A DNA stretch of 64,000 bases from Siphonodentalium dalli. Lineage: Eukaryota > Mollusca > Scaphopoda > Gadilida > Siphonodentaliidae. Under the pieces are notes generated by a model, which worked only from the letters and a program-made list of their open reading frames with translations, searched no databases and was not told the DNA's origin. Shown here one piece after another: positions 1 to 8,693 of the stretch. The DNA is taken from positions 175,104,247-175,168,246 of the forward strand of contig CP136064.1 of the NCBI GenBank assembly GCA_032622095.1, written 5' to 3'. Both the position numbers and the translations under genes were made by a program. Position 1 is the stretch's first letter; each line of letters begins with the position of its first letter.

Positions 1-100
1 TAGGCCCAAAACAAAACAGGCATCACAGAACAATGAATATGGCGTGCCACTCGGGACGCCGAACAAAGCGGGGCATGGAGCTCCAAGGGGGGGAGGGAGG

Positions 101-300
101 GAGCGCGATGCGTATAATTCAAAAGTGAATTGCTTTCTCAGTTACCGGAAGGAGGCAGCATTCCGGGCGGATGTAAAATGCGGACTTTAAGTTCGGCCGA
201 TACGGAACGGATCGTACCGAAAAACCGGAATGTCTGCCGGATGACAGGATCAAAGAACCACATAAATCACCCCGAACCTTATCGGCCCTGGGTGCATTAT
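101..300 (-). repeat. Ngaro A repeat, 3' copy (A2)
   Basis: This 200-bp block starts GAGCGCGATGCG and ends GGGTGCATTAT on the plus strand. It is repeated at 5482-5681 with an offset of 5381 and no difference seen. On the plus strand it is preceded by a G-rich run (86-102). Confidence 0.9.
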
Positions 301-932
301 GTGATCACTCAGATCCAAGAGACACTACCCCCACCAGTGACAGCCCTGCCACTACTGCATGGAATATTTAAATGACAACACATGAGTGGGTTATGATCTC
401 AGCTTTAATGAAATTATAAGCTTCTCCTGCAGATAGCCCATACGCATGGAAAACCAATTAAGCAGAGCCTTCGCTCTGACGAGAAGCCGAAGCAGAGAAC
501 GCTGAAGAAATACTGCTGTACAGCGCAGGCACGAGCATGGCCCGACGAGCTAAGGTACGATTCGGAGCCGGCGCCCAAGAATTGCTATGAGGCGCCCTAA
601 GCAATAAGCACACACGGCCACCAGGGAGAAGCCCAACGAGTGCGACGCAGGAATGGCAGTAGAGACCACTGGACAGCCCAACTCCCTATGGCTAAGCACA
701 GGCCTGGAATATTACACTCAGGCTACAGATCGAGAGCACTCTCAAATAAGCATAAGATGACTGCGCAGTCATAAACATACTAAGCTACTATTGATAAGCC
801 ACCCATCAAAGTTACCAGACAGGTTATAACGCTATGGCGACACTACCACTACCACTATCTGCAGGACCGCCATAGAGTGCGCAGCACTCCCCCAAACCAG
901 GAGCTCCATGCCCAAATACATCAATGAAACAG
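301..932 (-). other. 3' non-coding tail of the Ngaro element
   Basis: This is about 630 bp between the hydrolase stop and the A2 repeat. No long frame is convincing here. It should contain the B1 region in the Ngaro layout. A 14-bp stretch at 900-913 is the reverse complement of 71-84. Confidence 0.5.
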
Positions 933-1616
933 TTAAACCACCGGGAAAACCATAGTGTCAGATGCCAGGAAGGTCTCCAGGGCGCCCTGGAGACTATTCA
1001 GATAGATATCGTTGCCGACGGGGGAGAGATGGATCCCATCTGTACGATACATGCCCTTATCAGAAGCGCAAATGTCTGGGTGCTTGATGCCACGACCCCC
1101 GTGATGCAAGACGAAGCCCAACATGCGTTGGTTAAAGTCCCGGCGCTGGCGAGCACCAATACTCGGGCGATGGGCGTTGTGCCAATAGCGACGCGGGAAC
1201 ACGTGTGACCAAATAAGGGTGCAGTCAGGCAAAGTTTCCTGCACATAAGAAAGTTCCCGCTTAACACTGGCACGCAAGTCACGGTACCCACCGGCTGTGA
1301 TGTCGTTAGAACCAAGCTGGATGATGATGTGGGTAGGATGCCGAGACTGCGGACAAGCGGCGAGCTCCCGGTCGAACGTGGCGTGGAAATCGCTCCAGAG
1401 CATCCCACGAGTGCCGATCCATCTAACAGAAGCGCCGCGGCTGGACAGCTGGAGATGTTGGCCAACAGGACGCCGCACAGCACGCTGGTGAGCCCAGTAG
1501 ACGTGGGATGAACCCAAGACCCAGATAATGGCTACTGAAACGAGACTAAGCAGATGTTGAGTGGATGTATCGACGACAAACATCAGACCGCCAACGACCC
1601 CGGTGTTGGATGGCAT
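933..1616 (-). CDS. SGNH/GDSL-type hydrolase carried by the Ngaro element (ORF4)
   Basis: From the ATG at 1616 the frame encodes about 227 residues. A hydrophobic segment (about residues 20-36) runs directly into block I, where GSS in VLGSSHVYW supplies the catalytic Ser. Block III is LGSND, with Gly and Asn of the oxyanion hole, and block V is DGIHLSP with the Asp-x-x-His pair. All four SGNH landmarks are therefore present. Ngaro elements with an additional SGNH-like hydrolase frame are known from animals; the substrate is unknown. The hydrophobic segment next to the active site suggests membrane association, which is inference. The start overlaps the end of the recombinase frame. An open extension upstream to 2057 lies within the recombinase gene and is probably not used. 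Confidence 0.8.
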   Translation of the reverse strand: MPSNTGVVGGLMFVVDTSTQHLLSLVSVAIIWVLGSSHVYWAHQRAVRRPVGQHLQLSSRGASVRWIGTRGMLWSDFHATFDRELAACPQSRHPTHIIIQLGSNDITAGGYRDLRASVKRELSYVQETLPDCTLIWSHVFPRRYWHNAHRPSIGARQRRDFNQRMLGFVLHHGGRGIKHPDICASDKGMYRTDGIHLSPVGNDIYLNSLQGALETFLASDTMVFPVV

Positions 1617-2457
1617 GGTAAGGGGTGCCCAGATCCGCCAGATAGGTAGCACCACCCGAACGAAATGAATGCGGCGTGATATATTGTCGAGAGCCGGACG
1701 TACGCAAAGCCTGATGGAGCACGGCCCGAAACTGCGCGACTGTGAGCGGGGTCTGAGCCTGGTGAGAAAGGAACAGTCCCGACCGGGAGCCGCGAATGGC
1801 AAGAAATGTGGTGGCCGCGCGCAGCGGGCAGATATGTGGATCAGTCGGCAGGCACGGAATGCGAATATGAGCGGGAGGACCACATTGGTTCGTTTTAGAA
1901 TGCCGGAGCCAAACGTCAATGGCGGAGCCGCACAACGAGACATCGCGAAGAAATATAGCATGTCCAAAGTCGGCCTTGGACACAGCGGCCAGTTCCCCCA
2001 CGCGGAACAGTCCAAAAAAGGCCATCGTAAAGGCAGACGTAAACAAAGCGACCTCATGTGGCGACGAGCATATGCGAGGAAGCACGCGGAGCAAGGTGCG
2101 CAGCAAAGGTATTGTCACTGGAGCAGGACGAGATGATGAAGGCGTCAAGCGATGGACCCCGGTCAATAGTTGGCGAATGAGGTAAGTCGAAGTGGGATCT
2201 CGCATACCCCGGAGTCGATGCTGCCGACCGATGGCAGCCAGGTAGGTGGAAATGGTTGAAGCAGAATGCTGGGAGCGATGAAGCCCCGCGATAAACCCGA
2301 CGATAGCGTGTTCCGGGAGCGGCCAGGAAACGGCCAAGTGATGCTGGTGTGCGAAATCGAGATAAGCCCGTATGGCGGTGCGATACGTGCGGTGAGTTTT
2401 TGGCGCCCGGGAGGAAGTCAAAAGCAGCGTTACATGTCGACGCAGGTCCACAGGCAA
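1546..2457 (-). CDS. Tyrosine recombinase of the Ngaro element (ORF3)
   Basis: This roughly 303-codon frame is a phage-integrase-like tyrosine recombinase that would integrate a circular DNA copy without a target-site duplication. The N-terminal SAM-like core-binding part begins with HRTYRTAIRAYLDF. The catalytic part shows all expected residues: Arg I in LFRVGEL, a Lys in the beta hairpin (RHSKTNQ), H-x-x-R in TPHSFRSGGAT, a Trp in HRGRWRSD, and the nucleophilic Tyr in RRYIHST near the end. Its first codon is not ATG and the first internal Met is about 90 residues in. Expression probably depends on recoding from ORF2 (28-nt overlap) or a non-AUG start. The C-terminus overlaps the hydrolase frame by about 70 nt. 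Confidence 0.9.
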   Translation of the reverse strand: MPVDLRRHVTLLLTSSRAPKTHRTYRTAIRAYLDFAHQHHLAVSWPLPEHAIVGFIAGLHRSQHSASTISTYLAAIGRQHRLRGMRDPTSTYLIRQLLTGVHRLTPSSSRPAPVTIPLLRTLLRVLPRICSSPHEVALFTSAFTMAFFGLFRVGELAAVSKADFGHAIFLRDVSLCGSAIDVWLRHSKTNQCGPPAHIRIPCLPTDPHICPLRAATTFLAIRGSRSGLFLSHQAQTPLTVAQFRAVLHQALRTSGSRQYITPHSFRSGGATYLADLGTPYHAIQHRGRWRSDVCRRYIHSTSA

Positions 2458-4238
2458 CTGGGAAATGGTGTTGGCGTTCGGGCGGCGGACGGCGCCAGTC
2501 GACGGAAACGTTTCATCTGGAAACGAGAGAGGCTGTCAGCGAGAGCATTATCACGAGACGCGATCCATGAAGCACGCAAGGAGATGTTGTGAGACAGGAG
2601 CAGCAGGACCAGCTGGCGCAACAGGGCCATGAGCGGCTTGCATTTGGAAGTTTGGTCGTTGATGGCGCGGACCACGGTAATGTTATCACAGTGTAAATGG
2701 AGGCGATGATTCCGGAGGCGACGCCCCCAGACGCTGATGGCCACTAAGACCGGGAACATCTCGAGGACACCCATATTGCGGGTCAGGCCCAAAGCATGCC
2801 AAGGAAGGGGCCACTTGCCAAAAGCCCAAAGGCCGTTGAAATAAGCGCCAAAGCCGCCGGACTGACCACCACAAGCGTCTGTGTGGAAATTGATGTCGGT
2901 ATCATGGAGCCAGGTCGCAGAAGGGAAAAGGTAGATCCCATTGAATGACGTGAAGAACTGTAACCACGTGGCCAAATCGGCACGCATGCCAGAATTAATT
3001 CGGATTTTGTGATGCGGCTTAGAAAATCCCTGCAGGGCATCAATCAGGCGACGACAAAATGGGCGGCCCGGACGAATCGCCTTGCACGCAAATTGTAATG
3101 AGCCAATGAGCGACTGTAGTTCACGGACCGAGATTTTACGGCAGCGCAAAGCCATAGAGATTTTGGACTGAATGGCTGTGAGCTTCTCAGCAGGGAGACG
3201 CACCGCGTTAGCCAACGTATCGAGTTCGAGACCAAGGTAGCAGAGCTTCGAGGTGGGCGAGACCGTTTTTTCATGAGCAATAGGTACGCCAAGATCAGAG
3301 CAAACACGATGAAACATGTCAAGACTGTCTGAGGCCTGGGACGTGGCTGGCGGACCACAGAACAGGAAGTCATCGCAGTAGTGCAAGATGTGTGGGTTGC
3401 CGGACCGCTGCTTAACAACCCATTCCAAAAATGTCGAGAATTTTTCAAAAGTTGCGCACGACACGCTGCAGCCGAAAGGTAAGCATTTGTCGAAATAATA
3501 CATGTCGTCCAGTTTAAAACCAAGTTGATCGAAATCGCCCGGGTAGATGCGAAGATTACGATAAGCAGCCTCCAAATCCCCGCGCGCGAGCAAAGTCCCG
3601 GCCCCAAGGGACTGGATGGTGGCAACAGCAGCGTCAAAACTGGTATATGTGACAGTAGTGAATTCGCGCGGAATATGATCATTGAGCGACTGGCCTGCCG
3701 GATAGGAGAGGTGATGGATGAGACGGAATGAGTCAGGTTCATGTTTAGGCACCAGTCCAAGCGGCGACACGCGGAGCGTTGGAATTGGACGAGCACAGAA
3801 AGGACCAGCAATGCGACCAAGGCGAACTTCCTTAAGGATCTTTTCCCGGACGACCTCGGGACGGTCACGAGCAGACTTGAGGTTCGGAGCGTCAGTTGGC
3901 AGACGCGGGCCAGTATAATGGAGTGGAAAACCATGAGTAAAACCGAACCGGAGTTCCCGCGCGACTTGGTGGCGAGGGTACCTCCCAAGCCACCAACACA
4001 AATAGTCTAGATTAACGGCGGAAGGGGCGAGCTGGTAGACGCTGCTGGCGACCGCCGCGGGCTGAGCGGCGAAAGTCTTGTCCATGGGCAGCGGTTGCGG
4101 CATGAGGCTCTGAGCAGATGTTGCAGATGTGTCGAAAACGACAGTTTGGCCAGGAGCAGCGGCCGGCGTTGAATTCAAAACAGACGGGACTGGGACGGCC
4201 CGGACGCGTGGGAAAATTGTCCGCACGCCCGGAGGCAC
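2430..4238 (-). CDS. Reverse transcriptase-RNase H of the Ngaro element (ORF2)
   Basis: The open frame is about 602 codons. The RT domain runs from a FRLIHHLSYP motif through a GDLEAAY block to a YCDD catalytic box in HYCDDFLFCG, followed by the thumb. The RNase H domain shows HTDACGG, an ELEMFPV-like Glu block (VLEMFPVLVA), HCDN and SRDNALADSL, so the usual D-E-D-D acidic residues are visible. The protein should copy element RNA into DNA and degrade the template. The frame begins with GTG rather than ATG inside the Gag gene and overlaps it by 227 nt. The first internal ATG lies shortly downstream, so the true start is uncertain and ribosomal frameshifting is possible. It overlaps the recombinase frame by 28 nt. 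No stop or frameshift interrupts the catalytic core. Confidence 0.9.
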   Translation of the reverse strand: MPPGVRTIFPRVRAVPVPSVLNSTPAAAPGQTVVFDTSATSAQSLMPQPLPMDKTFAAQPAAVASSVYQLAPSAVNLDYLCWWLGRYPRHQVARELRFGFTHGFPLHYTGPRLPTDAPNLKSARDRPEVVREKILKEVRLGRIAGPFCARPIPTLRVSPLGLVPKHEPDSFRLIHHLSYPAGQSLNDHIPREFTTVTYTSFDAAVATIQSLGAGTLLARGDLEAAYRNLRIYPGDFDQLGFKLDDMYYFDKCLPFGCSVSCATFEKFSTFLEWVVKQRSGNPHILHYCDDFLFCGPPATSQASDSLDMFHRVCSDLGVPIAHEKTVSPTSKLCYLGLELDTLANAVRLPAEKLTAIQSKISMALRCRKISVRELQSLIGSLQFACKAIRPGRPFCRRLIDALQGFSKPHHKIRINSGMRADLATWLQFFTSFNGIYLFPSATWLHDTDINFHTDACGGQSGGFGAYFNGLWAFGKWPLPWHALGLTRNMGVLEMFPVLVAISVWGRRLRNHRLHLHCDNITVVRAINDQTSKCKPLMALLRQLVLLLLSHNISLRASWIASRDNALADSLSRFQMKRFRRLAPSAARTPTPFPSCLWTCVDM

Positions 4239-5286
4239 GAACCGGAGGCGGAGTCGGCTGCGGAGGTTGCCGAACCTGGGGCGTCATGACCAGCAGCCAA
4301 ATGTTAGGGTCGATGGTCTCCCAAGGAGTAGCTGTATTACCATCCCACTTCAACCGAAATTGGGTATCGTACACCTGCCAGGCAGATCCCCCACATTTAG
4401 CAGCCGCCCAACGAATGGTGCGCAGGTAACGCAAAAGGGGCTGGGCCGACGATTCAGGGTGAACGTCGAGGTATACCAAAATGAAAGTGAGAAATGCATC
4501 GGTCCACGAGTCAACAGACGTTATTGGAGCAGCATGCCCGCTTGGCGCAACACGGATTCGCCCGGAAGCAGAGACAACCAACTGATGGGGGTCAACGGTA
4601 TGAATAGAGGCGGCAGGTTCCTGCAGCTGATCCAAATTGATAAAATCGCCCCGGAAAATTTTGTCGCGAATAGATCGGGAAACATGAGAGCCATAGCCAT
4701 CTGCCGCCGTAGGAATCGGCAAGGGGGCGTCCCAAGGGGAGACCAGCGAGGATGGAAAACTAAATAAGGCATTACCCGGATCAGTTCTGTCTCTTGCCGG
4801 AGCGTTCGGTCGGTGGATCACTGACGCCACACGGGAATCCTCGCGGCGGCGGAGAGAAGTGGAGCTGTCATCAGAACTGCTGCGACGACGGGTCGACAAA
4901 GGAGACGCTGATGGTGACCTGGATCCATAGCGCGGAAACTTGGGGCGCGGAGAACCATCCTGTCGGCGACTAGCCTGGCGACGAGACTGACGACTGGGCT
5001 GACGACGAGGCTGACGAACAGGATCGCGGCCACGAGAATGGGAAACCCGGCCACGGGAGGCGCGGCGTCCCCGTCCAGAGCCACGAGCAGGCCTGCCACG
5101 CGAATGCTGACCACGGCCGCGCACCCGTGAATCAGCCACAGATGACACACTGGCCGAACCCCGAGAAGAAGGCCCAACACGGTCACTGGAAGCAGGACCA
5201 GCACGAGACGAGCTGGCAGACGCATCCTGGCGACTGCTACGAGATGAACGGTCGCGGGCCCGACCGCGAGATCCCGTACGAACCAT
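4012..5286 (-). CDS. Gag-like nucleocapsid protein of the Ngaro element (ORF1)
   Basis: The first ATG in the frame is at 5286, giving about 424 residues; the frame stays open further upstream only with non-ATG starts. The N-terminal third is extremely rich in Arg and Ser (RS and SR runs with Gly and Gln), consistent with RNA binding. The middle holds a more hydrophobic Trp-containing segment that could be the capsid-like part. Near the C-terminus there is a CCCH-type knuckle, C-x8-C-x5-C-x3-H, followed by a basic tail ending in RPFRR. The likely role is packaging of element RNA in the cytoplasm. The last 227 nt overlap the RT frame, which lies in the +1 frame, so the polymerase may be made by recoding or reinitiation. 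A truncated duplicate lies at 5760-6863. Confidence 0.8.
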   Translation of the reverse strand: MVRTGSRGRARDRSSRSSRQDASASSSRAGPASSDRVGPSSRGSASVSSVADSRVRGRGQHSRGRPARGSGRGRRASRGRVSHSRGRDPVRQPRRQPSRQSRRQASRRQDGSPRPKFPRYGSRSPSASPLSTRRRSSSDDSSTSLRRREDSRVASVIHRPNAPARDRTDPGNALFSFPSSLVSPWDAPLPIPTAADGYGSHVSRSIRDKIFRGDFINLDQLQEPAASIHTVDPHQLVVSASGRIRVAPSGHAAPITSVDSWTDAFLTFILVYLDVHPESSAQPLLRYLRTIRWAAAKCGGSAWQVYDTQFRLKWDGNTATPWETIDPNIWLLVMTPQVRQPPQPTPPPVRASGRADNFPTRPGRPSPVCFEFNAGRCSWPNCRFRHICNICSEPHAATAAHGQDFRRSARGGRQQRLPARPFRR

Positions 5287-5481
5287 AAGAGAAATATGTG
5301 ATTGCCACCGAACGACAAACACAAACAGGGAAACACGTGCGCTACCCACGAAAATAGGTAACGCCGACGGAACAGGACGCAGACAGAACGCACAAGGAAC
5401 AAGATGATAGACGAATAAATGAAGGCTGGCGAAGAAACACGGTGACGGATGGAAACAGATAGGATTTGACGACACACAACC

Positions 5482-5681
5482 GAGCGCGATGCGTATAATT
5501 CAAAAGTGAATTGCTTTCTCAGTTACCGGAAGGAGGCAGCATTCCGGGCGGATGTAAAATGCGGACTTTAAGTTCGGCCGATACGGAACGGATCGTACCG
5601 AAAAACCGGAATGTCTGCCGGATGACAGGATCAAAGAACCACATAAATCACCCCGAACCTTATCGGCCCTGGGTGCATTAT
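5482..5681 (-). repeat. Ngaro A repeat, 5' copy (A1)
   Basis: This block is identical to 101-300 and marks the 5' terminus of the element, which is read leftward. Flanking DNA begins at 5682. It probably contains the promoter of the element; no TATA box at a conventional position is obvious. Confidence 0.9.
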
Positions 5682-5759
5682 ACAAATTATTATAGCAGGG
5701 AGCAGACTTTGTTATATACAAACAATTATGAATAGGCCACTAATTTTTTTTTATGTTTC

Positions 5760-6863
5760 TCACTTCGTGTTTAAAATGTGGAAAAGTCGAAAATTGTCCG
5801 CACGCCCGGAGGCACGAACCGGAGGCGGAGTCGGCTGCGGAGGTTGCCGAACCTGGGGCGTCATGACCAGCAGCCAAATGTTAGGGTCGATGGTCTCCCA
5901 AGGAGTAGCTGTATTACCATCCCACTTCAACCGAAATTGGGTATCGTACACCTGCCAGGCAGATCCCCCACATTTAGCAGCCGCCCAACGAATGGTGCGC
6001 AGGTAACGCAAAAGGGGCTGGGCCGACGATTCAGGGTGAACGTCGAGGTATACCGAAATGAAAGTGAGAAATGCATCGGTCCACGAGTCAACAGACGTTA
6101 TTGGAGCAGCATGCCCGCTTGGCGCAACACGGATTCGCCCGGAAGCAGAGACAACCAACTGATGGGGGTCAACGGTATGAATAGAGGCGGCAGGTTCCTG
6201 CAGCTGATCCAAATTGATAAAATCGCCCCGGAAAATTTTGTCGCGAATAGATCGGGAAACATGAGAGCCATAGCCATCTGCCGCCGTAGGAATCGGCAAG
6301 GGGGCGTCCCAAGGGGAGACCAGCGAGGATGGAAAACTAAATAAGGCATTACCCGGATCAGTTCTGTCTCTTGCCGGAGCGTTCGGTCGGTGGATCACTG
6401 ACGCCACACGGGAATCCTCGCGGCGGCGGAGAGAAGTGGAGCTGTCATCAGAACTGCTGCGACGACGGGTCGACAAAGGAGACGCTGATGGTGACCTGGA
6501 TCCATAGCGCGGAAACTTGGGGCGCGGAGAACCATCCTGTCGGCGACTAGCCTGGCGACGAGACTGACGACTGGGCTGACGACGAGGCTGACGAACAGGA
6601 TCGCGGCCACGAGAATGGGAAACCCGGCCACGGGAGGCGCGGCGTCCCCGTCCAGAGCCACGAGCAGGCCTGCCACGCGAATGCTGACCACGGCCGCGCA
6701 CCCGTGAATCAGCCACAAATGACACACTGGCCGAACCCCGAGAAGAAGGCCCAACACGGTCACTGGAAGCAGGACCAGCACGAGACGAGCTGGCAGACGC
6801 ATCCTGGCGACTGCTACGAGATGAACGGTCGCGGGCCCGACCGCGAGATCCCGTACGAACCAT
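5760..6863 (-). pseudogene. Truncated duplicate of the Ngaro gag
   Basis: The frame matches the intact gag from its ATG (here at 6863) through the Arg/Ser-rich region and the Trp-containing middle. It then runs over the duplication junction into 28 nt of flank and stops, so the CCCH knuckle is lost and replaced by about ten unrelated residues. It is followed by no RT. It is a by-product of the tandem duplication and could only make a zinc-knuckle-less Gag fragment. Confidence 0.85.
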
Positions 6864-7058
6864 AAGAGAAATATGTGATTGCCACCGAACGACAAACACA
6901 AACAGGGAAACACGTGCGCTACCCACGAAAATAGGTAACGCCGACGGAACAGGACGCAGACAGAACGCACAAGGAACAAGATGATAGACGAATAAATGAA
7001 GGCTGGCGAAGAAACACGGTGACGGATGGAAACAGATAGGATTTGACGACACACAACT

Positions 7059-7257
7059 GAGCGCGATGCGTATAATTCAAAAGTGAATTGCTTTCTCAGT
7101 TACCGGAAGGAGGCAGCATTCCGGGCGGATGTAAAATGCGGACTTTAAGTTCGGCCGATACGGAACGGATCGTACCGAAAACCGGAATGTCTGCCGGATG
7201 ACAGGATCAAAGAACCACATAAATCACCCCGAACCTTATCGGCCCTGGGTGCATTAT
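7059..7257 (-). repeat. Third Ngaro A repeat, in the tandem duplicate
   Basis: This 199-bp copy of the A repeat carries a 1-bp deletion in an A run. It is followed by the same 107-bp flank found at 5682-5788. Confidence 0.9.
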
Positions 7258-7364
7258 ACAAATTATTATAGCAGGGAGCAGACTTTGTTATATACAAACA
7301 ATTATGAATAGGCCACTAATTTTTTTTTATGTTTCTCACTTCGTGTTTAAAATGTGGAAAAGTC

Positions 7365-7899
7365 AATCTCCAGACACTGCTGATCCGACACGATTGTTGG
7401 CAAATGATCACCGCGACCATCTCAAAATTAAAGCGTGGCGAGTATTCACATTGTGGTGGGGAAAATTATGTTTCATCTCGTCTTCCGTGTTTTTTGTCAA
7501 CCCATTTTACGAAATGTCAAAAACAAACTTCATGCCCGATATTCATTTTGATTTCATGTATTGAGATTTTCTCTGATTTACTCTGAGTCAATTATTTCGT
7601 TGGGTTTTGATTTCATGGTTGGGTCGAACCAAATCAACGAATAATGAACCCCCACGTATAAAAAGGATTTTACAGTACGGTACCCAATGTTCAGTTTGTC
7701 AGTGTTTTATTCACAGAAAAAAGTTATTTGTAGTCTTGAAAATTGTTTTTATAAAAATTATGTTGTAATTGTTGTCCGGAAGAGACTGACCATCTTTGAC
7801 ACCTATGGTGAAATCTCTTATTTAGCTAGTCTATCTGTTTTTAGCTCACCTGAGGCAAAGTCTCCGATGGATCTATAGCAGTGTTCACACTGGGCCGAA
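7365..7899. other. Flank between the Ngaro duplication and the first MITE
   Basis: AT-rich sequence with short chance frames only. No exon with splice signals was recognised. Confidence 0.4.
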
Positions 7900-8373
7900 T
7901 TAACCCTTTCATGACAAGAGCTTCCTGAATTAATGTGAAAACCCTGTGCCATAGGTCGGCTCGCATATATAGGAGAATGCATTGGCACTAACAATTTTTA
8001 TATTATTTTGTATAATTGTTAAAGAATGTAAGAAAAAATGATAAAAATTGTTGAACAATGTAAGAAAAAATAAAGAAATAATGATACAAAATGATAAAAA
8101 ATGATAAAAATTGTAAAAGAATGTAAGAAATTTTTAAAAAATTGATAAAGAATGTAAGAAAAAATTATAAAAATTGTTGAAGAATGTAAGAAAAAATTAT
8201 AAAAAATGATAAAAATTGTTAAAGAATGTAAGAAAAATTATAATAAATTATTAGGCCAATGCATTCTCTTATATGTGCGAGGCGACTTATGGTTGACTCG
8301 CATATTTAAGAGATTGCATTGGCACAGGGTCTTTATTGTTGCACCAGCGCAGCTCCCATCATGAAAGGGTTAA
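7900..8373. mobile_element. TTAA MITE, piggyBac-like, family 1, with internal minisatellite
   Basis: Both ends are TTAA followed by CCCTTTCATGA in inverted orientation. Subterminal parts show the family signature: inverted blocks with GCATTCTCTTATATATG and its complement. The middle (about 7990-8250) is replaced by an AT-rich tandem array of a GTTAAAGAATGTAAGAAAA-like unit of roughly 30-40 bp. TTAA target duplications and CCC-starting termini are typical of piggyBac derivatives. No transposase is present. Confidence 0.8.
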
Positions 8374-8683
8374 ATCCTCATTTTCTGGGCTCACAATTAA
8401 TGACTAAATTTGTTTAATTTCAAGGTTTATTTGTTACATGAAATGCATTCGTGATTGTATTTGACATCTCTTCATTATATGGAGGAAAATAAAGATATAT
8501 ATAACTAATGATCAAGTGTGTTAATTGTCACCTTTTTTGCCAAGATACAAAACACTGTTAGTGTTGCTTATTACAGTGAGGTGATACCTGTTGATTATCT
8601 ATTGTTGGATTAAGACCTTTATGAGGTGAATCAAGTTTCTTGTGATTATAAGCCCTAGATGGGAGTTTATTACACATTTACGT
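8374..8683. other. AT-rich intergenic or intronic stretch
   Basis: No gene, repeat or structure was recognised in these 310 bases. Confidence 0.4.
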
Positions 8684-8693
8684 AACTAACATG

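Larger units (their letters stand above)
101..5681 (-). mobile_element. Ngaro-type (DIRS order) tyrosine-recombinase retrotransposon, apparently full coding capacity
   Basis: Read on the minus strand, the order is a 200-bp repeat (5681-5482), Gag-like frame, RT-RNase H frame, tyrosine recombinase frame, SGNH hydrolase frame, a roughly 630-bp non-coding tail, and a second copy of the repeat (300-101). A tyrosine recombinase in place of a DDE integrase, no aspartic protease, and direct repeats rather than true LTRs define the DIRS order. The SGNH frame and direct A repeats fit Ngaro better than DIRS1 or PAT. The two A repeats are identical by eye and all frames are open, so insertion was recent. 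In Ngaro elements a B1-A2-B2 arrangement is expected at the 3' end. I could not find a B1/B2 pair, and B2 may lie left of position 1. Confidence 0.9.
4212..7364. repeat. Tandem duplication of 1577 bp (4212-5788 repeated as 5789-7364)
   Basis: The duplicated unit contains most of gag, the A1 repeat and 107 bp of flank beyond the element end. The copies differ by about three substitutions (near 4474, 5148 and 5481 in the first copy) and one A deleted in a five-A run of the second A repeat. Identity is therefore about 99.7 percent. Because flanking DNA is included, the duplication happened at the DNA level after insertion. The junction 5788/5789 shows no more than one base of homology. Confidence 0.9.

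Noticed and set aside
924-5475. Plus-strand open frames over the Ngaro element and extra minus-strand frames overlapping gag and RT.
   Set aside because: They are shadows of GC-rich coding sequence on the minus strand and show no domains.
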